Below are positions 39,040 to 49,565 of a stretch of 49,565 nucleotides of DNA, piece after piece (the first letter of the stretch is position 1; each line of letters opens with the position of its first letter). The stretch comes from Myxococcaceae bacterium (GTDB lineage Bacteria; Myxococcota; Myxococcia; Myxococcales; Myxococcaceae). The DNA lies in contig JAEUJQ010000084.1 of NCBI GenBank assembly GCA_016793095.1, positions 1 through 49,565 of the forward strand, given 5' to 3'. The notes below the pieces were generated by a model. The model saw only the letters and a program-made list of their open reading frames with translations. It searched no databases and had not been told where the DNA came from. The position numbers and the translations under genes are program-made.

Positions 39040-39834
39040 ATGCGACTGGCCGTGGTGGGGGTGGTGGCGGTGCTGGCCTGGGCGTGCAGCAGCAGTCCGG
39101 TGTGCAGCGCTGCGTGCACCGGGTGCTGCGACGCCCGCGGCCAGTGCCGGACCGCGACCGACAGCGGCTCGTGTGGTCGAAACGGAGCGGTCTGCACGGC
39201 GTGCGGCGTCAGCCAGTCGTGCGTGGCCGGCGTCTGCATGGCGGTGGGAAGCGGCGGCTTCTCGGGCGGCGCGAGCGGTACGGGCGGAGGAACGAGCGGC
39301 GGCGCGAGCACGGGCGGAGGAACGAGCGGCGGCGTCAGCACGGGCGGAGGAACGAGCGGCGGCGTCGGCACTGGCGGAGGGACGAGCGGCGGCGGGAACG
39401 CGGGCGGAGGAACGGGCGGAGGAACGAGCGGCACCGCCGGCGGGGCGGCTGGCGTCGATTGCTCCGTCGTCGGCGTTCAGGCGCCCACCGGCGGTTGCTC
39501 ATTGAACCTCGTCACGCCGACGAACTGCCAGGTCGTCTCTCTCTCGAATGGCTTCATCGAGCTCGCCTGGACGACGAACACCACCTTCTGCGAGGGGCCG
39601 CACCGGCTCTACGTCGGCGGCAGCCCGACCTCGACCTGGCCCGCCAACGTGCTGGAGTTCTCGCTGACCTCGGGCCAGTACTCGAACTACGCGATGACGC
39701 GGAACATCGGCGGCTACTACCTCATCACCGCGCAGGAGCTCGCTCAGCTGCAGGCCGTCAACGGCCAGTACTACTTCCGCGTCGAGAGCTTCTCGGGCTC
39801 GGCGTCTGAGGTGAGCACGTTCATCGTGCGTTGA
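39040..39834 (+). CDS. Lipoprotein with Cys-rich module, Gly-rich repeat linker and C-terminal beta domain
   Basis: A 264-residue protein from ATG 39040, chosen because MRLAVVGVVAVLAWAC gives a clean lipoprotein signal (Cys16). Residues 16-66 hold 11 Cys in the pattern CxxCC...GxC...CxxC...GxC, seen in other myxobacterial surface proteins. A Gly/Thr/Ser linker (about 75-140) is encoded by exact 30-bp repeats. The last 120 residues look like a beta-sandwich (LNLVTPTNCQVVSLSNGFIELAWTT, YYFRVESFSGSASEV), possibly a fibronectin-type-III-like domain. Function unknown; surface display is likely. Confidence 0.75.
   Translation: MRLAVVGVVAVLAWACSSSPVCSAACTGCCDARGQCRTATDSGSCGRNGAVCTACGVSQSCVAGVCMAVGSGGFSGGASGTGGGTSGGASTGGGTSGGVSTGGGTSGGVGTGGGTSGGGNAGGGTGGGTSGTAGGAAGVDCSVVGVQAPTGGCSLNLVTPTNCQVVSLSNGFIELAWTTNTTFCEGPHRLYVGGSPTSTWPANVLEFSLTSGQYSNYAMTRNIGGYYLITAQELAQLQAVNGQYYFRVESFSGSASEVSTFIVR
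39280..39432 (+). repeat. 30-bp tandem repeat in a lipoprotein linker
   Basis: The motif ACGGGCGGAGGAACGAGC (with variants) recurs at 39280, 39310, 39340, 39370 and 39400, exactly 30 bases apart, encoding STGGGTSGG-type units. Being a multiple of three, gain or loss of units keeps the frame. Confidence 0.85.
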
Positions 39835-40069
39835 CGGGACTGACGAAGCCTGTTCCGTGACGAGCGCGACGGCGCAGCGAATGAAGCGCTGAGGCCGGTC
39901 CTGCGCCATCAGGGACGACGCCCAGCAGCGTGACCCGGAACCCGCCCACCTCGCGTGGCTCTCCCAGCGCTGGGCCCGGCTCTGGCGGTGCGGCCGCTGC
40001 GACGAGGAGCCAGAGACACCACGCGGCCAGGGAAGAGCGCTGGTGCCTTGCCTGAAGGGTCAGGGGCAT
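39821..40069 (-). pseudogene. Possible remnant of a small secreted protein gene
   Basis: From ATG 40069 the frame gives 82 residues with a credible signal peptide (SLAAWCLWLLVAAAAPPEPG) and then GEPREVGGFRVTLLGVVPDG. After this the other frame reads more naturally (PQRFIRCAVALVTEQA), suggesting a frameshift in an older gene. It overlaps the preceding gene's 3' end by 14 bases on the opposite strand. Evidence is only the signal peptide and phrase quality. The rest of the 39835-40117 gap holds the helicase promoter. Confidence 0.3.
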
Positions 40070-40080
40070 CGAGGAGGCTC

Positions 40081-40109
40081 TTGATCATCTCTGCACAGCC
40101 GTTCAGTCT
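40081..40109 (+). promoter_or_regulatory. Candidate promoter of the Lhr helicase gene
   Basis: TTGATC (40081-40086), 17 bases, CAGTCT (40104-40109), ending 8 bases before ATG 40118, again pointing to a leaderless mRNA. Confidence 0.45.
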
Positions 40110-40117
40110 GCGGCCCC

Positions 40118-44437
<4,320 letters not shown>

Positions 44438-44592
44438 GACGGTGCCCCGAGTGACTCTTCACCTGAGGCCGAGGCGCGCAGGCCGAACGGAGGCGAAGTC
44501 GAACTGGAAACCGTGACGCGCTGCCCCGGTGGGGTGCGGGCTGAGGCCACCGTGGACTGTCAGTCGCTCCGTGCGAGAGTCGTCGGCCCGGG

Positions 44593-45114
44593 ATGATCGC
44601 CTTCGTCGACGTCCACTACCGCGAGACCGACGCGACCGCCGCGTGCGTGCTCGCCGACCGCTGGGACGCGAGCGCTCCGGTCGACGCATGGAGCTGCCTC
44701 GTGTCGCCCATCGCACCCTACGAGCCGGGCGCCTTCTTCAAGCGCGAGCTGCCGTGCCTGCTCGAGGTGCTGCGCCGCGCCCCGACGCCAGGTTGCGTCG
44801 TCATCGACGGCTACGTGTGGCTCGACGCGCAGCGCACGCCAGGGCTGGGGGCCCGGCTGCACGAGGCGCTCGGCGGCGTGCCAGTCATCGGCCTCGCGAA
44901 GACCGCGTGGAAGGGCTCAGACTTCGCCGTTCGAGTCGCCCGACCGGGCTCGGTGAAGCCGCTCTTCCTCACGTGCATCGGCGTGGACGAAGCCGCCGCG
45001 CTCGCAGACGTCGCCACGCTGCACGGCGCGCATCGACTGCCGACGCTGGTGAAGGCGGTCGATGGTCTCGCGCGGAGGCCCCGGCAATGGAGCGCTGTCG
45101 TCGAAAGCTCATGA
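44593..45114 (+). CDS. Minimal endonuclease V-like protein
   Basis: A 173-residue protein with the endonuclease V landmarks: an early Asp (Asp6 in FVDVHY), the PY.PG..KRE motif (YEPGAFFKRELP, Glu52) and Asp72 in VVIDGYVWLDAQR, followed by GLGARLHEAL and VPVIGLAKT. These correspond to the Asp-Glu-Asp metal site of Nfi, which cleaves near deaminated adenine (hypoxanthine). The usual HPRxxGxAxH stretch is replaced by DAQRTPGLGARLH, and the protein is about 50 residues shorter than E. coli Nfi, so specificity may differ. No signal peptide. It follows the Lhr helicase on the same strand. Confidence 0.83.
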   Translation: MIAFVDVHYRETDATAACVLADRWDASAPVDAWSCLVSPIAPYEPGAFFKRELPCLLEVLRRAPTPGCVVIDGYVWLDAQRTPGLGARLHEALGGVPVIGLAKTAWKGSDFAVRVARPGSVKPLFLTCIGVDEAAALADVATLHGAHRLPTLVKAVDGLARRPRQWSAVVESS

Positions 45115-45171
45115 CCGGCCTCTTCAGAGACGCCCCCCGCAGCATCGCGTGTGACAGACTCCGCGCCGCGA

Positions 45172-47283
45172 ATGATCGCCGCAGCCTGTCCCTTCTGCCG
45201 TGCACCAGCGCCGCTCGGCGTGCTGGGGGCGCAGCGCGTGGACTGTCCAGGCTGCCGGCGGCCGTTCTGGGTCTCCCTCCCAGAGCCGGTCGTCTCGACG
45301 GTCGGCCCTGAGCTCGGCGCGACGCACACCGACCTCGGACCCGGGGTCAGCGCCCAGCCGACAGTCGTCGGGCTCAAGCAGGTGAAGCCAGCGCGTGAAG
45401 CGCAACGCGAGACCGCCAACGAGCTGGGCGCGGTGCCGCCGGGGCGGGCGGCCCTCGAGGCGCAGCGCACCCTCGAGCCGTTGAAGCCCGTCGTCAGCAC
45501 GAAGACGCCCGACCTCGGCGCGGCGACGGTCGATCAAGAGCCCCGCAGCGGGCGGGGGAAGCAGCGCGAGCCCTCCCGGCCCACGAGGCGGCCGACGTCG
45601 ACGATCCCTGTCGCGCCAGAGACGGCTTCGCCCGGCCTCACCCTGGGCGGGCTCGAGCTGCTCGCCCGCATCGGCGGGGGCGGCATGGGCACGGTGTGGC
45701 TCGCGCGCCAGGTCTCGCTCGACCGGAACGTCGCCGTGAAGGTGTTGCGGCCCGAGCTCGGCGGCGACCCGTCCTTCGTCATCCAGTTCACCCGCGAGGC
45801 GCTCGCGGCCGCGCAGCTCGTTCATCACAACATCGCGCAGATCTACGACATCGGGCTCGACCACGGCCTCCACTACTTCTCGATGGAGTACGTTGACGGC
45901 GAACCCCTCTCGGCGCTCGTCAGGCGGGAAGGGCGCATCGACCCCGAGGTGGCGGCCGGCTACGCGCTGCAGGCGGCGCGTGGGCTCAAGTTCGCGCACG
46001 AGAAGGGCCTCGTGCACCGTGACGTCAAGCCCGACAACCTGCTCCTCAACCTCGATGGCATCGTGAAGGTGGCCGATCTCGGCCTCGTGAAGCGCATCGA
46101 CGGCGCCGACCGACAGGTCGCCGTCACGTCACCCTCATCGACGGTGGCCGACATCGACTTCGTCCCGGCCGACATCATCGTGGGCTCGCCCTCGTACATG
46201 GCGCCAGAGCAGGCGCTCGACGCGAGATCCGTCGACCACCGCTCCGACATCTACTCGCTGGGCTGCACGCTCTACGCGCTCCTCACCGGGCGCCCGCCGT
46301 TCGAGGGCGCGAGCTCGGGCGCGATCCTGCTGCAGCACCTCAAGAAGGTCGCCACGCCCCCAGAGCAGCTGAACCACCGGGTGCCCAGGGCGCTCTCGGC
46401 CATCGTGATGCGCATGATGGCGAGGCAGCCCGGCGACCGCTTCCCGGACATGGCGGGCGTCGTCGCCGAGCTCGAGGAGTTCCTCGGCATCGAGGCCGGC
46501 GCCTTCTCGCCGCGCGAGGAGCACGCGCTCATCGTCGAGCAGAGCGTCGCGCGGTTCAACGACGCGCCCTGGGCGCGGCGGCGGCGCATCGGGCGGCTCG
46601 TGTTCATGGCGGTCGTCGTCGCGACCGTCGGCGGGTCAGCGGCCCTGGGCTTCTGGAGCTTCGCGGCGTGGGCCCTGGTGCTCATCGGTTCTGCCACTGT
46701 CACCTCGGTGCTCATCAACGCCCTCGCGCAGCGCTCTCCGCTGCTCAAGAAGCTGCGCCACCTGGCGCTGGGCGCGCCGCTGTGGGCGTGGGCGGCTGGC
46801 TCGGCCGGCGTCGCGGTGGTGATCGGCGGCCTGGCCTGGTTCGGCCAGCTCCGCACGGTCGTCGAGAACGTGGGCCTCGCGATGGCCGTCGGGCTCGGCT
46901 CCTTCCTGCTCCTCGACCGGCGCGTGACGAAGGAGCGTCGCCCCATCGTCCACGAGATCGAGGAGCTGCTGAAGACGATGCGCCTGCGTGGGCTCGAGGA
47001 GCAGAAGCTGCGGCAGTTCGTCTGCAAGTACTCCGGCGTCCGCTGGGAGGAGTTCTACGAGGCGCTCTTCGGCTACGAGGCCAAGCTCGACGCCCGCGCC
47101 CGCTGGGGCCGTGACGACCGGGGCGAAGAGCGCAAACGGCACGGCGTCTGGAGAGACCCGCTCGTTCGCTTCATCGACGGTCGGCTCGAGGCTCGACGGG
47201 CCGAGCGGGAACGCGCGCAGCTCGCGGCGGTCAGCGAAGAGGCAGACCGCTCGCCCGACCGCCGCAGCAGACGTCGCGGGTGA
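45172..47283 (+). CDS. Ser/Thr protein kinase with N-terminal zinc ribbon and C-terminal TM region
   Basis: A 703-residue protein from ATG 45172, placed by a CAGACT -10-like box at 45155-45160; GTG 45151 would add 7 residues. A zinc ribbon (Cys6, Cys9, Cys25, Cys28: CPFC...CPGC) opens the protein, then a Pro/Arg/Thr linker with a repeated VVST..P(E/D)LGA motif. The kinase domain (about 160-430) has IGGGGMG, Lys190, HRDVKPDN (282-284) and the APE-like APEQ. The metal-binding DFG motif is DLG (302-304), a change seen in some active bacterial kinases. About four TM helices follow (570-670), then a basic cytoplasmic C-terminus. Its last codons lie inside the first unit of the 93-bp repeats. Confidence 0.92.
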   Translation: MIAAACPFCRAPAPLGVLGAQRVDCPGCRRPFWVSLPEPVVSTVGPELGATHTDLGPGVSAQPTVVGLKQVKPAREAQRETANELGAVPPGRAALEAQRTLEPLKPVVSTKTPDLGAATVDQEPRSGRGKQREPSRPTRRPTSTIPVAPETASPGLTLGGLELLARIGGGGMGTVWLARQVSLDRNVAVKVLRPELGGDPSFVIQFTREALAAAQLVHHNIAQIYDIGLDHGLHYFSMEYVDGEPLSALVRREGRIDPEVAAGYALQAARGLKFAHEKGLVHRDVKPDNLLLNLDGIVKVADLGLVKRIDGADRQVAVTSPSSTVADIDFVPADIIVGSPSYMAPEQALDARSVDHRSDIYSLGCTLYALLTGRPPFEGASSGAILLQHLKKVATPPEQLNHRVPRALSAIVMRMMARQPGDRFPDMAGVVAELEEFLGIEAGAFSPREEHALIVEQSVARFNDAPWARRRRIGRLVFMAVVVATVGGSAALGFWSFAAWALVLIGSATVTSVLINALAQRSPLLKKLRHLALGAPLWAWAAGSAGVAVVIGGLAWFGQLRTVVENVGLAMAVGLGSFLLLDRRVTKERRPIVHEIEELLKTMRLRGLEEQKLRQFVCKYSGVRWEEFYEALFGYEAKLDARARWGRDDRGEERKRHGVWRDPLVRFIDGRLEARRAERERAQLAAVSEEADRSPDRRSRRRG

Positions 47284-47552
47284 CGGCGTTCATCGCCAGA
47301 GCGGCTAGCGCAGACGCTGACGCAGCGGGCGGCGCTCAGCGAACCGCAGACCCGCGCCGCAGACGTCGCGGGTGACGTGCGTGCACCGCCAGAACGACTG
47401 CTGCAGACGCTGACGCAGCGGCCGGCGCCCAGCGAACCGCAGACCGGCGCCGCAGACGTCGGGGGTGACGTGCGTTCACCGCCAGAACGGCTGCTGCACC
47501 CGGAAGAAGCTGACGCAGCGGGCGGCGCCCAGCGTGTCACAGGCAGAGGTGC
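47215..47552. repeat. Tandem ~93-bp repeats across the convergent kinase/LamG junction
   Basis: Three full units plus a partial fourth start near 47215, 47320, 47413 and 47513 (periods about 105, 93 and 100 because of small indels). Each full unit contains, in order, a segment like the LamG gene end in reverse, a segment like the kinase end (GCGAACCGCAGACC), the string ACGTCGCGGGTGACG with the kinase stop, and CGTTCACCGCCAG with the LamG stop. The gap between the two genes (47284-47475) is filled by these repeats and holds nothing else I can see. Confidence 0.85.
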
Positions 47553-48786
47553 CGGTGCCCTCCTGGAAGCGGTACCACCCGACGAGCCCCGGCTCGCTGC
47601 CTGTCAGCGCCCGGCTGAACGCAGGGGGCGTGAGCTCGCCCGCGGAGAGCGCGCGGGTCCAGAAGCGCAGCTCGGTGATGAGGCCCTTGTAGTCCTCGTA
47701 CTGCGACAGCACCCCGATGGCCGCCTGCTTCTCGGCGCCGAAGAACCAGCCCTCCTGGCCTGAGGGGAAGCCGCTCCACGCGCTCCACCGCGTCGCCAGG
47801 TTCGTGCGCACGTCGGAGACCTGCGTGCCGGTGAGCGCCCCGTCAACCCAGAGCTCGAGGCGCGCCTGGGTCGAGCCCTGCCAGCGGCGAATGCACGCGA
47901 CGTGATGCCACCGACCATCGAGCAGGGACGGGGCGGACGTCGCTGGCGAGGCCTGCACGCCCCAGGTCCCGCCAGGCCCCGCTGAGCCCTGATCCCCCAG
48001 CTGCCATCGCACGCGGCCGCCCCCGTAGAACTGCAGCGAGAACGTGCCCGCCGAGAAGGACGAGTTGTTGTGGCCGTCGAGCAGGAAGTTCCCCGTGTAC
48101 CACCAGTCGCTCGACGATCCGGGCGCGGGGTCGGGAGTACACCACTGGGTGCGCTGCCCCATGGTGCCGCCGACGCACGGGCCGGTGGGGAAGGACGGGT
48201 CCGGCCGGATCCACGCCTCGAAGGTGAACTCCGCTTGCCCGAAGCCTGGCGGCAGTTGGGTCAGCACGCCGTAGTCGTCGAAGCCCGCTGCGTTGACGGT
48301 GAAAGAGATCGCGCCGGCCGCCGTTCCGCCGTCGAGCAGCGGACGACCGCCGTCGGAGGCGGGCGTTGGACCGCCAGCAGAGCCCCCGGCGCTCGAGCCA
48401 CCCGCCGCGCCGCCGGCAGCCGAGCCGCCGCCTGTGGAGCCGCCTGCCGCCGCGCCGCCGGCAGCCGAGCCGCCGCCTGTGGAGCCGCCCGCCGCCGCGC
48501 CGCCGGCAGCCGCGCCGCCGCCTGTGGAGCCGCCCGCCGCCGCGCCGCCGGCAGTCGAGCCGCCGCCTGTGGATCCGCCTGCCGCCGAGCCGCCACCCAC
48601 GGAGCCGCCTGCCGTCGAGGCTCCGCCCGCGGCGCCGCCACCTGGGGAGCCGCCAGCCGTCAATCCACCTCCAGTGGCGCGGCCGCCCGAGGCTCCTCCG
48701 CTCCCCGCGTCGTCACCGCCGGCTGAGCCGCACGCACTCGACAACCACAGTCCCACCACGCAGGCGAAGAGTCGGCGATCGGACAT
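47476..48786 (-). CDS. LamG/concanavalin-like lipoprotein with Gly-rich repeat linker
   Basis: A 436-residue protein with a lipoprotein signal ending in LSSAC (Cys19). Residues 22-145 are a Gly/Ala/Ser/Thr linker partly encoded by 45-bp repeats. The C-terminal 280 residues form a LamG-like jelly roll: FTFEAWIRPD, NFLLDGHNNSSF, DGRWHHVACIRR, LELWVDGALTGTQ, ITELRFWTRALSAGEL and LVGWYRFQEGTG. Such domains often bind carbohydrate or other extracellular ligands; none is specified here. The extreme C-terminus (CVSFFRVQQPFWR) is the part duplicated in the downstream tandem repeats. Probably surface-exposed. Confidence 0.88.
   Translation of the reverse strand: MSDRRLFACVVGLWLSSACGSAGGDDAGSGGASGGRATGGGLTAGGSPGGGAAGGASTAGGSVGGGSAAGGSTGGGSTAGGAAAGGSTGGGAAAGGAAAGGSTGGGSAAGGAAAGGSTGGGSAAGGAAGGSSAGGSAGGPTPASDGGRPLLDGGTAAGAISFTVNAAGFDDYGVLTQLPPGFGQAEFTFEAWIRPDPSFPTGPCVGGTMGQRTQWCTPDPAPGSSSDWWYTGNFLLDGHNNSSFSAGTFSLQFYGGGRVRWQLGDQGSAGPGGTWGVQASPATSAPSLLDGRWHHVACIRRWQGSTQARLELWVDGALTGTQVSDVRTNLATRWSAWSGFPSGQEGWFFGAEKQAAIGVLSQYEDYKGLITELRFWTRALSAGELTPPAFSRALTGSEPGLVGWYRFQEGTGTSACDTLGAARCVSFFRVQQPFWR
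48376..48640 (-). repeat. 45-bp repeats in the LamG lipoprotein linker
   Basis: The motif CGAGCCGCCGCCTGTGGAGC recurs at 48421 and 48466 and, with variation, in the neighbouring bases, a period of 45 bases (15 residues of GGSTGGGSAAGGAAA type). The number of copies is about four, with degenerate edges. Confidence 0.75.
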
Positions 48787-48828
48787 GCACGTGACGATAG
48801 CCGAGCATTCGACGTTCCCACGCCGGGG

Positions 48829-48857
48829 TTGACGACTCGCCGCCAGCGCAAGCGTAT
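48829..48857 (+). promoter_or_regulatory. Candidate promoter of the DUF2330 gene
   Basis: TTGACG (48829-48834) is followed 17 bases later by GCGTAT (48852-48857); an alternative -10, TATGGT (48855-48860), gives a 20-base spacer. The start codon is at 48889. Confidence 0.35.
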
Positions 48858-48888
48858 GGTCGCGGCCTCTCGCCGTTCGGGGGTCGTC

Positions 48889-49565
48889 ATGAACCGTCTG
48901 CTGCTCGCCCTGTTGTCCTGCTCGCCCGTCGCGGCGTACGCCTTCTGCGGCTTCTACGTCGCAGGCGGCGGCGCCGAGCTCTTCAACAACGCCACCCAGG
49001 TCGTGCTGATGCGCGAGGGCAACCGCACGGTGCTCTCGATGCAGAACAACTACCAGGGCCCGCCGGAAGACTTCGCGATGGTGGTGCCGGTGCCGGTCGT
49101 CCTCAAGAAGGAGATGGTGAAGACGCTGCCCCGCGACGTCTTCGGTCGCATCGACACGCTCTCAGCGCCCCGCCTCGTCGAGTACTGGGAGCAGGACCCC
49201 TGTTACGTCGAGCCGCCGTACGAAGAGGAAGGCGTCTACGACAAGATGGCGCCGATGAAGATGGGCTCGGGCGGAGCCCCGGGCGGCGCGCCGCTGGTGA
49301 AGGTCGCGAGGCGCGCTTCGAGGTCGGCGAGTACGACATCGTCATCCTCTCGGCGAAGGACGCGCTCGCGCTCGAGACGTGGCTGAAGCAGAACAAGTAC
49401 AAGATTCCCGAGGGCGCCGAGCCCCTCTTCCGCCCGTACATCCAGACCGGCATGAAGTTCTTCGTCGCGAAGGTGAACGCGAAGAAGGTGACGTTCGAGA
49501 AGGGCATGGCGAAGCTGTCGCCGCTGCGCTTCCACTACGACAGCGAGAAGTTCGAGCTGCCGGTG
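48889..49565 (+). pseudogene. DUF2330-family secreted protein, frameshifted and cut by the window edge
   Basis: From ATG 48889 a signal peptide (LLLALLSCSPVAAYA) precedes the DUF2330 hallmark CGFYVAGGGAELFNNA, then LSMQNNYQGPPEDFAMVVPVPVVL and APRLVEYWEQDPC. After VKV (near 49305) the frame becomes Ser/Arg-rich and stops at 49386. The continuation typical of the family (ARFEVGEYDIVILSAKDALAL) is present in another frame from about 49308 and runs to the window edge. One missing base near 49303-49308 would explain this. DUF2330 proteins are frequent in myxobacteria; function unknown. Either a real lesion or a base-calling error. Confidence 0.8.

Noticed and set aside
48376-48640. Possible CRISPR-like array
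   Set aside because: The repeats are contiguous 45-bp coding units with no unique spacers, and encode a Gly-rich linker.

Overview
The window is a GC-rich (about 70%), tightly packed bacterial chromosome segment with the character of a myxobacterium (Myxococcota, most likely Cystobacterineae). The signs are a MYXO-CTERM type sorting tail, a giant MopE-motif protein, many lipoproteins with long Gly-rich linkers, membrane Ser/Thr kinases of myxobacterial type, a hybrid histidine kinase, DUF2330 and vWA lipoproteins. I see no tRNA, rRNA, CRISPR array, IS element or phage gene. Both window edges cut genes: an exbD on the left and a DUF2330 gene on the right. Family names come from reading motifs, not from database searches.

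Layout. 1-5.55 kb: two tandem exbD genes, a large TonB-dependent receptor and a beta-helix lipoprotein, probably one energised outer-membrane uptake system, closed by a 16-bp hairpin. 5.66-10.69 kb (minus): a Ser/Thr kinase, a hybrid histidine kinase and a second beta-helix lipoprotein. 10.99-19.89 kb: mostly plus-strand genes, namely a propeller-like lipoprotein, an uncharacterised protein, a vWA lipoprotein, an ABC-F ATPase, a membrane-anchored protein, a minus-strand four-TM protein and an outer-membrane-like protein. 19.90-26.59 kb: one 2231-residue ORF that joins a MopE/MYXO-CTERM surface protein to a vWA lipoprotein without a stop codon. 26.7-30.7 kb: a CocE-like hydrolase lipoprotein, two small envelope proteins and a DUF6671-like zinc-ribbon protein.

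30.99-33.29 kb holds the most coherent functional module: sbtA (Na+/HCO3- symporter family) and sbtB (PII-like), translationally coupled and divergent from an NhaR-like LysR regulator, with a perfect inverted repeat between them. Next come a frameshifted MocR-type regulator with an operator-like repeat set, a divergent secreted endonuclease/phosphatase-family lipoprotein, an M28 peptidase coupled to an FHA-Yip1 membrane protein, a Cys-rich Gly-linker lipoprotein, a full-length Lhr helicase, a minimal endonuclease V-like protein, a zinc-ribbon Ser/Thr kinase, a LamG lipoprotein and a frameshifted DUF2330 gene.

Two convergent gene junctions (30.67-30.99 kb and 47.2-47.55 kb) carry tandem repeats whose units span the stop codons of the flanking genes. 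Two frameshifts (MocR, DUF2330) and one apparent stop loss (MopE-vWA) are either real mutations or sequencing errors; the sequence alone cannot decide.
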